DNA of 64,000 bases from Dehalogenimonas sp. THU2 (GTDB lineage Bacteria > Chloroflexota > Dehalococcoidia > Dehalococcoidales > Dehalococcoidaceae), in NCBI RefSeq assembly GCF_039749495.1, contig NZ_JBDLLU010000005.1:62001-126000 (forward strand), given 5' to 3'. Positions 43,132 to 52,567 of this stretch are shown here, in pieces. Each line of letters opens with the position of its first letter. Position 1 is the first letter of the stretch. A program made the translations under genes and the position numbers. Under the pieces are notes generated by a model, which worked only from the letters and a program-made list of their open reading frames with translations, searched no databases and was not told the origin of the DNA.

Positions 43132-44868
43132 ATGAAACAACTTCGTATCGCGCTCGCTCAGGTCAACCCTACGGTCGGGGATTTCAGGGGCAATGTCCGT
43201 CTTATCACCGAAAATATCGAAAAAGCCAGGGCGGCCGGGGCGGATATCATCGCTTTTCCGGAACTGGTCATCACCGGCTACCCGCCGGAAGACTTGTTGT
43301 TGAAATCCAGTTTTATCGATGCTAACCTGAAGGCGTTAGATAAGGTCATCGAAGCAACCCGCGAGATCACCGCCGTCGTCGGGTTCGTTGACCGTAAAAG
43401 CGGCCTGCGCAATGCCGCAGCCATCATCCACGACGGCAGGCTGTCGGCCGTGTATCACAAGGTATATCTGCCCAATTATGGCGTTTTCGACGAGAAACGT
43501 TATTTCCACGCCGGGAATGTTTGCCCGGTCTTTGGTATCGCCGGTGTCGGTGTCGGGTTCAGCGTTTGTGAGGATATCTGGTATGAAGCTGGCCCGGTTA
43601 CGGTGCAGGCCAGCGCCGGCGCCGAGCTGGTGCTGAATATCAGCGCCTCGCCTTATCATCACGGCAAGCATATGGTGCGGGAACGCATGCTGGGGGCGCG
43701 CGCCACGGACAACGTCGCCGCCGTGGCATTTTGCAATATGGTCGGTGGGCAGGATGAATTGGTATTCGACGGCGCATCCGTCATCTTCGATGAACGGGGC
43801 AAAATCGTCGCTCGCGCTGGACAGTTCGAGGCAGAACTGCTGATAGCCGATATCGACATCAAAAGCGTATCTCAGGCCCGCCTTCAGGATACACGCTGGC
43901 GTAAAGGACAGACCCAACTGGAATGTGATTGCCCCAGTCAACAGATATCCGTTAGTGATGCACGGTTCACCAATTCCCTCCTCCGCCTCGAAACACGAGT
44001 CGCCCCTTTACTCGAACCCGAAGCTGAAGTATATGAAGCGCTGGTGACGGGGACCCGGGATTACATACATAAGAACGGTTTTAAAGGCGTCATCATCGGG
44101 CTTTCAGGCGGCGTCGATTCTTCCATCGTGGCTGCTGTCGCCGTGGACGCGCTGGGACCGGACGCGGTTCACGGTCTCATCATGCCTTCACGTTTCTCCT
44201 CACCACAGAGTGCTGAATACGCGGGTCAACTCGCCGCCAACCTGGGTATCAGGACCTTCACCATCCCTATTGAAAAAGCCTACCAAGCATACCTTGACAG
44301 CCTGTCGGACGTTTTCAAGGACGTCAAACCGGACGTGACCGAAGAGAACGTCCAGGCGCGTATCCGCGGTAACCTGCTGATGGCACTTTCCAACAAGTTC
44401 GGCTGGCTGGTCATGAACACCGGTAACAAGAGCGAGGTCGCCACCGGCTACACTACCCTTTACGGCGACATGGCCGGCGGCTTTGCCATCATCAAGGACG
44501 TGTCTAAGACGCTGGTCTACAAGCTCTGCCGCTACCGGAACACCAAAGCCGGTCGTAAATTGATACCGGAAGAGGTTATCACCCGCGTCCCATCGGCGGA
44601 ACTGCGGCCGGAACAGAAGGACTCGGACAGCCTTCCTGAATATGACCTGCTCGATCCCATCCTCCTGGCCTATGTCGAAGAGGATAAGGGCGTCGAACAG
44701 ATCGTCGCCCAGGGCTACGATGAAGCAATAGTCAGGAAGGTGGCAAGGCTTGTCGATTCGTCCGAGTATAAAAGGCGCCAGGCGCCCCCTGGGGTGAAGA
44801 TATCCCCCAAGGCCTTCGGCCGCGACAGGCGATTGCCGATTACCAGCAAGTTCCGGGATGGAGCATAG
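43132..44868 (+). CDS. nadE: Glutamine-dependent NAD+ synthase
   Basis: 578 aa. N-terminal nitrilase-type amidotransferase domain with the Glu of AFPELVITGYPPEDLL (about 46), Lys of YHKVYLPNYGVF and Cys of VCEDIWYE (about 149); C-terminal ATP-pyrophosphatase domain with GLSGGVDSSIVAAVA (about 325) and NTGNKSEVATGY. It amidates deamido-NAD with ammonia from glutamine. A 578-residue length fits the two-domain bacterial type. Confidence 0.96.
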   Translation: MKQLRIALAQVNPTVGDFRGNVRLITENIEKARAAGADIIAFPELVITGYPPEDLLLKSSFIDANLKALDKVIEATREITAVVGFVDRKSGLRNAAAIIHDGRLSAVYHKVYLPNYGVFDEKRYFHAGNVCPVFGIAGVGVGFSVCEDIWYEAGPVTVQASAGAELVLNISASPYHHGKHMVRERMLGARATDNVAAVAFCNMVGGQDELVFDGASVIFDERGKIVARAGQFEAELLIADIDIKSVSQARLQDTRWRKGQTQLECDCPSQQISVSDARFTNSLLRLETRVAPLLEPEAEVYEALVTGTRDYIHKNGFKGVIIGLSGGVDSSIVAAVAVDALGPDAVHGLIMPSRFSSPQSAEYAGQLAANLGIRTFTIPIEKAYQAYLDSLSDVFKDVKPDVTEENVQARIRGNLLMALSNKFGWLVMNTGNKSEVATGYTTLYGDMAGGFAIIKDVSKTLVYKLCRYRNTKAGRKLIPEEVITRVPSAELRPEQKDSDSLPEYDLLDPILLAYVEEDKGVEQIVAQGYDEAIVRKVARLVDSSEYKRRQAPPGVKISPKAFGRDRRLPITSKFRDGA

Positions 44869-44870
44869 CC

Positions 44871-45062
44871 ATCATCAAGAAGGCACTATTACAAAGTGTG
44901 GCGGTAGTGGGTGTCGGTGTTGTACTGGTGGTTGTAGCCAGCATGGTTCCATTTCTGTTTTTCCTGGGTGTTGCGGGGATCATAATGATTATCTGGGGCG
45001 TGATCAGCTCTTTGAAATGGATGTGGCAGCATGACATCGATGATTCTGCCGCCAAGAACTAG
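44871..45062 (+). CDS. Small single- or double-pass membrane protein (candidate ATC start)
   Basis: 63 codons from ATC at 44871 to TAG at 45060-45062. The product begins with a short charged end (IIKK), has two hydrophobic segments separated by VPFLFF, and ends polar (WQHDIDDSAAKN). GGAG (44860-44863) lies seven bases before the ATC, overlapping the nadE stop. There is no ATG, GTG or TTG in front of the lysines; a GTG at 44898 would give a shorter protein that starts inside the first hydrophobic segment. Membrane character and codon use support a real gene; the start is the uncertain part. Confidence 0.5.
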   Translation: MIKKALLQSVAVVGVGVVLVVVASMVPFLFFLGVAGIIMIIWGVISSLKWMWQHDIDDSAAKN

Positions 45063-45094
45063 CCACCTATCTGTTTCCGGTTGAAGGAGGAGAT

Positions 45095-46120
45095 ATGACA
45101 CAGTGGCAATCCATGCTCAAAGGTGATTCTCTTTCCTGGCTGCTCGAACCGGACACTGAAAACCCCGCCGTTCGCTATCTGGCCCTCCGCGATATCGTTG
45201 GCTTGCCGCAGGATTCCTCCGAACTACTCGAAGCCAAAACGAAGGCTATGACCACGGGTACGATAACGGCTGTGTTGGATAACCAGAGACCAACTGGCTA
45301 TTGGGTAAAACCCGGCGGCGGTTACGGGCCGAAGTATACAGGCTCGGTGTGGTCGCTCGTGACGCTGGCGCAGATGGGCGCCGACAAGTCTGAGCCGAGG
45401 GTGCGGCAGGCGGCAGCGTACCTGTTAGATCATACTGTATCACCGGTCGGTTGGTTCAGCTACAACGGCACCAATTCCGGATTCCTTCATTGTCACGCCG
45501 GGTATCTGGGTGCGGCGATGTTTGCCCTGGGTTTTGGAGACGACTTACGGGTGACCGCGGCTATCGATTGGCAAGCCAGAATGATAACTGGTGAGGGCAT
45601 AGCGGAAGCGGGAAGTGAGGAATCGGCCAGGTATTACCACTATACCACGGGACCGGGATTTATCTGCAGCGCCAACGCTAATAAACCCTGTGCGTGGGGC
45701 GCTGTCAAGGCGATGCGGGCTCTTGGAAGCGTACCTGGTGGTCAGCGTACATTGGCGATGGATTCTGCCATAGATCGAGGCCGGCAGTTCTTGTTGAACA
45801 CCGATCTGACTGTTTGCGACTTTCCTACACGTGATAAAACTAAAGCCAGCGGCAATTGGTTCAAATTCGGCTTCCCACTGCTGTACGTCGCGGATCTGTT
45901 GGAGCTTATTGAAGTTTTGACGGTGTTGGGTGGCGGTGGGGACCTCCGGCTGGAAAAAACCTGGAAGCTGGTCCTCGACAAGCAGGATGATCAGGGACGC
46001 TGGGCGATGGATTACAGCTACAATGGAAAGCTATGGTCAGGCATCGAAGTTAAAGGTGAACCGAGCAAGTGGGTTACGCTCAGGGTATTACGGGTGTTGA
46101 AGAGGGCGTTTCCAAACTAA
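45095..46120 (+). CDS. Alpha-toroid (terpenoid-cyclase/prenyltransferase-like) protein
   Basis: 341 aa, with AAGGAGGAG just before the ATG. The sequence is a set of helical pairs of the alpha-alpha toroid fold (RYLALRDIVGLP, WSLVTLAQMGADK, AAAYLLDHT, the GFLHCHAGYLGAAMFALG segment and DDQGRWAMDYSY near the end). The catalytic Asp-rich box of squalene cyclases is absent. Relatives in Chloroflexota are often labelled 'nitrogen fixation protein NifH' by mistake. Real function unknown. Its end overlaps the convergent gene by four bases. Confidence 0.65.
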   Translation: MTQWQSMLKGDSLSWLLEPDTENPAVRYLALRDIVGLPQDSSELLEAKTKAMTTGTITAVLDNQRPTGYWVKPGGGYGPKYTGSVWSLVTLAQMGADKSEPRVRQAAAYLLDHTVSPVGWFSYNGTNSGFLHCHAGYLGAAMFALGFGDDLRVTAAIDWQARMITGEGIAEAGSEESARYYHYTTGPGFICSANANKPCAWGAVKAMRALGSVPGGQRTLAMDSAIDRGRQFLLNTDLTVCDFPTRDKTKASGNWFKFGFPLLYVADLLELIEVLTVLGGGGDLRLEKTWKLVLDKQDDQGRWAMDYSYNGKLWSGIEVKGEPSKWVTLRVLRVLKRAFPN

Positions 46121-47952
46121 CCGCACTGCCATTTCTTACAATCCGGGCAATCGCCGTCAGGTCGCCAGTTCGACGATAGCGCCGGGTGGACGCCGATTGT
46201 TAAGAGCAGGTCCAGCATCAGGCAAGGCGGCAAGCCTACCACGTTCGAGTAACAGCCTTTGATACGGGCGACGGGATTGAATTCTTTATCCTGGATGCCG
46301 TAAGCCCCGGCTTTATCCAGCGGGCTGTCGCTGTTGACATAAACCTCGATTTCCTGGTCGGTGTAATGCCGCATAGTGACCTGGCTGGCGAGGTGGTCCG
46401 AGACCGTTTCGCCGGTGGCGGCGTCGGTGACGGCTATCGCGGTGATGACGCGGTGGGACTTGCCGCGGAGTTTCTTCAGCATGTCGGTTGCCGCTTCCGG
46501 CGATCCTGGTTTGCCCAATATTTCGTCACCCATGACCACGATGGTGTCGGCGGCAATGACAGTGCCGCTTTCGCAGTTTACCGCCACTGCCGCCGCCTTG
46601 GCGCGAGCATGAGCGACAGCTTGTTCCTCCGGTGACAGACCTTCGGTCGGTGTTTCGGGGACGTTGGACGCCACGGTCTCGAACTTCAACCCCATGGCGG
46701 TGAGTATTTCGCTGCGGCGGGGTGAGGCGGAGGCCAGAATGAGATTTTGACGATTCAGAAAAGCTTGTTCTTTTTCGGGGGTCGATCTCAATGTGGCCAC
46801 TGTCTCTACATGGTAGGTCTGCGGAAAAAGGTCTACCGGTGTGATGTCCTCTATCTCGTAAGGACCGTGGGTCAATACCCGCAGATCGCGGGCCAAGGCT
46901 TCGGGATTGCAGGAAACATAAACTAGACGTTTCGGCGGATAAAAATTCAGGGTTTTCAGCGCAGCCGGATGGCAACCGGTGCGTGAAGGGTCGATTATTA
47001 TGGCGTCGGCCAGCCTGCCCAGGTGAGGCAGCACCGATTCCGTCTTTGCTTCGAGTAGTTCGACGTTGTGGAGGCCGCGGACGTTCTCCCGGGCGTCTTT
47101 TATCGCCGCGCCGGATTCTTCGATGGCGATGGCCTTTTTGACGTACGGCGCCAGCAGAACGGCAAAGGTCCCGACACCGGCGTAAGCGTCGATAAGGGTC
47201 TCACCGCCCGTTAGGCTCAACCGGTTCCGGATGAGATCGGCCAGGCGTTCGGCTTGGGATGTGTTCACCTGGAAAAAAGCCGGTGAAGACACCCGGAACC
47301 GGTGTCCGGAAAGGATCTCGTGGTAATAGGTTTGCCCGGTGATGACGGTGACATCCGGGTTTTTCAGCTTGGGTTGGATGAGGTAGGAATCGGTGTTTAC
47401 CCCATAGCGGATGGAGAACTGGGTCGTCTCGGCGCAGCGGCCTTCCAAAGCGGCCATGAGGCTATTTACGCCCTCGGCCATGATGGGGCATTGGTCCACG
47501 GGAACGAAACGTCGTGTGACGCGGTTGATGAAGCCGAACCGGTTCATGCGGCGGCGCACCGTGAGACGCGCGTGATTGCGGTAACCGAATTCAACCGGCG
47601 AGGATAAAGCCGGCTGAATAACCGTATCGATGTCTTTAGCCCTGAGCGCCCGTTCGACTAGTGCGTGTTTGAGTTCAAGCTGGTGCCGGTAGTCTATATG
47701 CTGCCATTGGCAGCCGGAGCATTCGCCGAAATGTTGGCAGACCGGGGAGCGGCGGTGAGGAGAAGGTTCGATGACGCTCTCGACGACAGCATCAATGCCG
47801 TCGTCATTGCTTCGGATGACCCGCGCCGTCACCGTCTCGCCGGGGATACCGCCGAAAACGTTGACCCTTTTGTCGTCGTACTCGCCAATGACGTCACCGA
47901 ACTCGCCGAAGCCTGTAATCCGTACGGTGATGATCTCGAACGACTCATTCAT
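46117..47952 (-). CDS. RlmD-like RNA m5U methyltransferase fused to Maf pyrophosphatase
   Basis: 611 aa, one continuous frame. Residues 1-60 are a TRAM-like domain, followed by a [4Fe-4S] site Cys 72, 78, 81 and 155, and a class I methyltransferase with DAYAGVGTFAVLL (about 254-266), DPSRTG (321-326) and nucleophile Cys 348 in VSCNPEALARDL; this is the RumA/TrmA family that methylates uridine C5. From residue 404 a complete Maf domain follows: LILASASPRRSEIL, AADTIVV (467-473) and AYGIQDK (550-556), a pyrophosphatase of modified or canonical NTPs. The tail (CPDC..C, last ten residues) may bind metal. The two activities are usually separate genes. Confidence 0.9.
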   Translation of the reverse strand: MNESFEIITVRITGFGEFGDVIGEYDDKRVNVFGGIPGETVTARVIRSNDDGIDAVVESVIEPSPHRRSPVCQHFGECSGCQWQHIDYRHQLELKHALVERALRAKDIDTVIQPALSSPVEFGYRNHARLTVRRRMNRFGFINRVTRRFVPVDQCPIMAEGVNSLMAALEGRCAETTQFSIRYGVNTDSYLIQPKLKNPDVTVITGQTYYHEILSGHRFRVSSPAFFQVNTSQAERLADLIRNRLSLTGGETLIDAYAGVGTFAVLLAPYVKKAIAIEESGAAIKDARENVRGLHNVELLEAKTESVLPHLGRLADAIIIDPSRTGCHPAALKTLNFYPPKRLVYVSCNPEALARDLRVLTHGPYEIEDITPVDLFPQTYHVETVATLRSTPEKEQAFLNRQNLILASASPRRSEILTAMGLKFETVASNVPETPTEGLSPEEQAVAHARAKAAAVAVNCESGTVIAADTIVVMGDEILGKPGSPEAATDMLKKLRGKSHRVITAIAVTDAATGETVSDHLASQVTMRHYTDQEIEVYVNSDSPLDKAGAYGIQDKEFNPVARIKGCYSNVVGLPPCLMLDLLLTIGVHPALSSNWRPDGDCPDCKKWQCG

Positions 47953-47969
47953 CGGCTGGCAAAATCCTG

Positions 47970-49778
47970 CTATTCGGCTCGTCTGCGGTCGTGGGCGGAA
48001 AGCAGCTTCTTGCGCAGCCGGATGTTCTTGGGGGTTACTTCCACCAACTCATCGTCCTCGATGAAATCGAGGGATTCTTCGAGCGATAGTTTCATAGGAG
48101 TGGTCAGCTTGACGGAAATATCGGAAGTCGAAGACCGGATGTTGGTCATCTTCTTTTCTTTTGTAACGTTGACCGCCAGGTCGGAGCCGCGGGCGTGTAA
48201 TCCGACGATCATACCTTCATAAACTTCAGTCATCGGTTCGGTGAAAAGTATGCCGCGTTCCTGGGCATTGTTCAGGCCATAGGTGACCGCGGTTCCAGCC
48301 TGGGAAGCGATCAGCACGCCGCTGCGGGTACTGCCGACCTCGCCCTGCCATGGTTCGTAATCCAGGAAGAGAGTGTTCATCACGCCGCGGCCGCGAGTGG
48401 AAGTTAAAAAGCTGCTCCTGAAGCCGATAAGACCCCGGGTGGGTATGTGATATTCCATGCGTACGTTGCCCAATCCGTCATGATGCAGGTTGGTCATACG
48501 GCCTTTGCGCTTGGCCAGCATCTCGGTCAGTTCCCCGATGCATTCTTCGGCGGTATCGATGGTAAGGGCTTCCATTGGTTCCATAACCTTGCCGTCGACG
48601 GTTTTGGTAATAGCCTCCGGCTTGGAAAGCTCCAACTCGTAGCCCTCGCGCCTCAGGGTCTCGATCAAAATGGACAGGTGCAGTTCGCCGCGGCCGGACA
48701 CCATCAGGACGTCGGGTGAATCGGTATCTTCTACACGCAGGCTGATATTTGTTTCCAGTTCGCGGTAAAGGCGTGATCGAAGCTGGCGGGAGGTGCAGTA
48801 CTTGCCCTCACGGCCGCCGAACGGCGAGGTATTTACGCCGAAGGTCATCTTAACCGTGGGTTCGCCGATGACGATTCCGGGCAGGGCTTCGGGGCGTTCC
48901 GGATTAGCCACGGTGTCGCCGATGTTGACTTCTTCCAGTCCGGTGATGGCAACGATGTCCCCGGCCTCGGCCAGGTTGGTTTCCACGCGGGCCAGTCCCA
49001 TATGGGTGAAGACCTCATTGACCTGATAACGCCGAGTCTCGCCATTCTTGTCAATGACCACTACCGGGTCCCTGGGGGCTATGGTGCCGCGGTGGATACG
49101 ACCGATGGCTATACGGCCTTTATGGGTGGAATAATCCAGGTTGGAGATGAGCATCTGCAGCGGGCCTTCGTCGATCTCCGGCGGCGGTATGTTCTTTAAA
49201 ATGCATTCGAAGAGCGGCACCAGGTCCTTACCTTCCGCTTCCGGATCGGTCACAGCGAAACCGCCGCGGGAACTGGAGTAGATCACCGGGAAATCAAGCT
49301 GTGCATCCTCCGTCGCCAGTTCTAGGAACAGGTCCTGCGTCATGGACAGGACTTCCTTGATACGGCGCGTCGGCCGGTCCATCTTGGTGATGACGACGAT
49401 GGGCTTCAGCTTCTTTTCCATCGCCTGCTTCAGCACGAAGCGAGTCTGCGGCATCGGGCCGTCGACGGAATCGACCAGAAGAAGGCAGCCTTCTGCCATA
49501 TTGAGTACCCGTTCCACTTCACCGGAGAAGTCGGCGTGACCGGGAGTATCGATGATATTGATCTTATGGCCGCGATATTCCACCGCGGTGTTCTTGGCCA
49601 GGATGGTGATGCCCTTTTCACGCTCCAGTGCGTTGCGGTCGAGGATCAACTCACCCATCTCCTGGTTTTCACGGAAAACATGGCTTTGTTTTAACAGTAC
49701 GTCCACCAGGCTGGTCTTGCCATGGTCGACGTGGGCGATAATGGCGATATTACGAATGTCATCACGAAACTTGGGCAC
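47970..49778 (-). CDS. typA: GTP-binding protein TypA/BipA
   Basis: 602 aa, the normal size. Translational-GTPase motifs: AHVDHGKTSLVD (P-loop), DTPGHADFSGEVER and TKMD; then domain II, and the BipA-specific C-terminal region. It binds ribosomes and is needed for assembly of the large subunit at low temperature in several bacteria. Its gene follows a long leader (see the separate entry) and ends 18 bases before the methyltransferase-Maf gene. Confidence 0.96.
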   Translation of the reverse strand: MPKFRDDIRNIAIIAHVDHGKTSLVDVLLKQSHVFRENQEMGELILDRNALEREKGITILAKNTAVEYRGHKINIIDTPGHADFSGEVERVLNMAEGCLLLVDSVDGPMPQTRFVLKQAMEKKLKPIVVITKMDRPTRRIKEVLSMTQDLFLELATEDAQLDFPVIYSSSRGGFAVTDPEAEGKDLVPLFECILKNIPPPEIDEGPLQMLISNLDYSTHKGRIAIGRIHRGTIAPRDPVVVIDKNGETRRYQVNEVFTHMGLARVETNLAEAGDIVAITGLEEVNIGDTVANPERPEALPGIVIGEPTVKMTFGVNTSPFGGREGKYCTSRQLRSRLYRELETNISLRVEDTDSPDVLMVSGRGELHLSILIETLRREGYELELSKPEAITKTVDGKVMEPMEALTIDTAEECIGELTEMLAKRKGRMTNLHHDGLGNVRMEYHIPTRGLIGFRSSFLTSTRGRGVMNTLFLDYEPWQGEVGSTRSGVLIASQAGTAVTYGLNNAQERGILFTEPMTEVYEGMIVGLHARGSDLAVNVTKEKKMTNIRSSTSDISVKLTTPMKLSLEESLDFIEDDELVEVTPKNIRLRKKLLSAHDRRRAE

Positions 49779-49941
49779 AATAGTCTCCTTAAAAAAGCGC
49801 GGTCGATTAATCGGGGGAATACAACAAAACGACGCCTGAATTAGGCGTCTGGTCGGAAGCGGCGTCGCCGCCGCAACGAAGTGATAAACCGAGGCATATA
49901 CATCTACATAATATTGTATCTTTTATAACGGAAATTAGCAA
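49779..49941 (-). promoter_or_regulatory. typA promoter and long structured leader
   Basis: On the minus strand TTGCTA (49936-49941), 17-base spacer and TACAAT (49913-49918) form a good promoter, giving a leader of about 130 bases. The leader holds the GC-rich palindromic stretch GCGGCGGCGACGCCGC and then a hairpin GACGCCT/AGGCGTC (49833-49851) followed by GTTTTGTTGT, which resembles an intrinsic terminator. Confidence 0.5.
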
Positions 49942-50052
49942 TATTCCCGGATTCAGACCGGTTCCTGAGCCGGAGCGGGCTCTTCCGGGAACCGTCGCGT
50001 TCTTTCATGGCTTGATTGTAACGCCATCTCCGCGTGCCACCAAATTTGTGCC

Positions 50053-50081
50053 TTGACTCAGCGATAATCGACAGCTACACT
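50053..50081 (+). promoter_or_regulatory. Promoter of the DrrAB-type transporter operon
   Basis: TTGACT (50053-50058), 17-base spacer and TACACT (50076-50081), with a leader of about 18 bases that holds GGAG before the ATG at 50106. Confidence 0.65.
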
Positions 50082-50105
50082 TCTTCGGAAATCGGAGAAA
50101 AACTC

Positions 50106-51083
50106 ATGAAAAACAATTCAGTACTTGCCGTCGAGGCATCGGGTCTGGTCAAGATGTTCGGTAAAACAAAAGCCGTCGATGGTGTCGACCTGGCCGTGGC
50201 GGCTGGGGGTGTCTACGGATTCCTGGGGCCGAACGGTGCCGGCAAGACCACTACCATCCGCATGCTCGCTACGCTGCTGCGGCCAGACGCCGGCGTCGCC
50301 AGGGTCTTCGGGCATGACGTGGTTAAAGAGGCCGATGAGGTGCGGCGGCGAGTCAGCCTGACCGGGCAGTTCGCTTCTGTCGACGAAGATCTTACCGGCC
50401 ACGAAAACCTGGTTCTGCTGGCGCGGCTGCAGGGCTACGGATGGCCTCAGGCAAAAGCGAGGGCGGCCGACCTGCTGGGGGCTTTCGGATTGGCCGAAGC
50501 CGCCGGGCGCCAGGTCAAGACTTACTCCGGAGGCATGCGCCGCCGAATCGATATCGCAGCCAGCATCGTGGTCACACCCGATTTGTTATTTCTCGACGAG
50601 CCCACCACCGGACTGGACCCGCGCAACCGTAACCAAGTCTGGGACATCATCCGGTCGCTGGTCGGATACGGCAGCACTATTTTCCTGACGACCCAGTATT
50701 TGGACGAGGCTGACGAATTGGCCGACCGCATTGCCGTCATCGATAACGGCAAGATCATCGCGGAGGGCACCAGCGGACAGCTTAAAGCCGCGGTGGGCTC
50801 CGGGGCAGTGCATATCCGCCTGCATACTCCCGAGAGCCGGCCGGAGGCCGAACGAATCCTGTCGCTGAGCTTGGGCCTCCCGGTCCACCTGGAGTCGGAC
50901 CCGGCAGAATTGTCGGTGCGACTACTCGCGGCGGAACACGCGACGGGCGCGCTTTACGAACTGTCCCGGGCTGGAATAGGGGTCAGTAGTTTTTCCTACG
51001 GACAACCCAGTCTGGATGAGGTATTTCTCACACTCACCGGCCACTCCGCCGATGTCATTCATAACGAGGTGCCTGCGCAATGA
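50106..51083 (+). CDS. ABC transporter ATP-binding protein, DrrA family
   Basis: 325 aa from the ATG at 50106; a longer in-frame opening lies across the promoter and is rejected. Walker [18 protein letters not shown]-loop [13 protein letters not shown], signature [12 protein letters not shown] and Walker [17 protein letters not shown] are those of the daunorubicin-resistance DrrA type, and the C-terminal 80 residues form its characteristic DUF4162-like domain. It pairs with the next permease in an exporter of drugs, lipids or polysaccharides; substrate unknown. Confidence 0.92.
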   Translation: MKNNSVLAVEASGLVKMFGKTKAVDGVDLAVAAGGVYGFLGPNGAGKTTTIRMLATLLRPDAGVARVFGHDVVKEADEVRRRVSLTGQFASVDEDLTGHENLVLLARLQGYGWPQAKARAADLLGAFGLAEAAGRQVKTYSGGMRRRIDIAASIVVTPDLLFLDEPTTGLDPRNRNQVWDIIRSLVGYGSTIFLTTQYLDEADELADRIAVIDNGKIIAEGTSGQLKAAVGSGAVHIRLHTPESRPEAERILSLSLGLPVHLESDPAELSVRLLAAEHATGALYELSRAGIGVSSFSYGQPSLDEVFLTLTGHSADVIHNEVPAQ

Positions 51084-51907
51084 TTACTGAACAACCTATC
51101 GCTCCGGAGAGCCTTCATTTGGTCCTGTCTGCCCGGGAACGGCCGTCGCGGTTGTCCCCGCTTTCTACCGCTTTGACCTTCGGCTGGCGGGCGCTACTGA
51201 AGATCAAGCACGTCCCCGAGCAGTTATTCGATGTGACCGCCTCCCCGATAATTTTCCTATTGATGTTTACCTACCTTTTTGGCGGCGCTTTAGCCGGATC
51301 AACCGGGGAGTATCTGCAATTCGTTTTACCGGGTATCCTGGTGATGACGGTGACCATGATTACCATTTACACCGGGTTGGGTATCAACAACGACATCAAA
51401 AAGGGTGTTTTCGACCGGTTCCGCTCGTTGCCGATCTGGCGGCCGGCGGTGGTCATCGGGCCGCTGCTGGCTGATACCGGCCGGTACACCATGGCTTCAG
51501 CGGTTATGATACTGCTGGGAGTTATACTTGGCTACCGGCCTGAGGCGGGGGTGTTCGGTGTGCTGCTGGCGGTGGCTCTGCTTCTGGTCTTTTCCTTCAG
51601 CCTGTCATGGATCTGGATCGCCCTCGGCCTCAAGATGCGGACTCCGGAGTCGCTGATGGGGGTGAGCATGATGATACTGTTCCCGCTGACCTTCGCCAGC
51701 AATGTCTTTGTTTCGCCCCAAACCATGCCCGGCTGGCTGGAGGCGTTCGTCAACGTGAATCCCATAACTCACCTGGTGACGGCGGTACGCGGTCTGATGT
51801 CAGGCGCAGCGGATGCCGAAGAGATCGTGATCGTTCTTCTGGTCAGCGTGGCGTTGTTTGGTGTCTTCAGCCCGCTGGCAATGCGTCTTTATAAAAATAA
51901 GCAGTGA
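51080..51907 (+). CDS. ABC-2 type permease, DrrB family
   Basis: 275 aa with six membrane helices. It begins in ATGA overlap with the ATPase gene. The first helix follows a cytoplasmic N-terminus ([28 protein letters not shown]), and the later [35 protein letters not shown] segment is typical of ABC-2 exporters. The two genes form a full half-transporter pair. Confidence 0.92.
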   Translation: MITEQPIAPESLHLVLSARERPSRLSPLSTALTFGWRALLKIKHVPEQLFDVTASPIIFLLMFTYLFGGALAGSTGEYLQFVLPGILVMTVTMITIYTGLGINNDIKKGVFDRFRSLPIWRPAVVIGPLLADTGRYTMASAVMILLGVILGYRPEAGVFGVLLAVALLLVFSFSLSWIWIALGLKMRTPESLMGVSMMILFPLTFASNVFVSPQTMPGWLEAFVNVNPITHLVTAVRGLMSGAADAEEIVIVLLVSVALFGVFSPLAMRLYKNKQ

Positions 51908-51929
51908 TCCAGGGTTTTGATATCAGTAT

Positions 51930-52565
51930 TCAGCTCTGTTTTTTACGGGGATTCTTCGGATACAACTGATCGTAGTATTCCGGGTAGAGTTTTTTAGTGC
52001 AATCTGGACAAATGCTGTGTGTAAAATCGGCGTCGGTGTGCTCGGCGACATACGTTTCCACGGATTTCCAAAACCCCTTATCATCCCGGATTTGTTTGCA
52101 GTTGGCGCAGATCGGAATGAGGCCTTTCAACACCCTGACGTTATCCAGGGCTTCCTGAAGCTTGCGGGCCAATTCCCGGCGGTCCGCTTCCAGTCCGGCT
52201 TTGTATAATGCGATCTCCACCGCGGCCCGAAGGTCGTTCTCGTTGAATGGCTTGGTCAGGTAACCCAGTGGTTCCGCCTTTTTCGCCTGTTCCAGGGTCG
52301 CCGGATCGGCGTAAGCGGTCAGATAGACCACCGGCACCGAGAACCGGTGGTTGAGTTCTATCGCCGTGGCGATACCGGAGTGTGGTCCTTTCAACACGAT
52401 ATCCATCAACGCCAGATCCGGCGTGAATTGCTCGGCGATTTTAAGAGCATCGTCGCCGTTGGCGGCAATGCCGACTACCTCGTAGCCAAGGTCCTCCAGG
52501 CTGGCCTTGATATCCTGAGCCGTAATGGCTTCATCTTCCACCACCATTATTTTAGCCTTCGTCAT
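51930..52565 (-). CDS. Response regulator with coiled-coil and zinc-ribbon-like C-terminus
   Basis: 211 aa. Receiver domain (2-120) with the acidic pair in VVEDEAIT, phosphoacceptor Asp in ALMDIVLKGP (about 55), Thr/Ser in YLTAY and Lys in YLTKPF. A linker helix then leads to LIPICANCKQIRDDKGFW and a CPDC pair, a C4 metal-binding module that recurs in response regulators of environmental bacteria and lacks any DNA-binding or enzymatic fold I recognise. It is cotranscribed two bases after the histidine kinase gene, so they are cognate. Confidence 0.92.
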   Translation of the reverse strand: MTKAKIMVVEDEAITAQDIKASLEDLGYEVVGIAANGDDALKIAEQFTPDLALMDIVLKGPHSGIATAIELNHRFSVPVVYLTAYADPATLEQAKKAEPLGYLTKPFNENDLRAAVEIALYKAGLEADRRELARKLQEALDNVRVLKGLIPICANCKQIRDDKGFWKSVETYVAEHTDADFTHSICPDCTKKLYPEYYDQLYPKNPRKKQS

Positions 52566-52567
52566 CG

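Noticed and set aside
45095-46120. Nitrogenase iron protein NifH, a label often given to relatives
   Set aside because: No P-loop or cluster cysteines of NifH are present; the fold looks like an alpha-alpha toroid.
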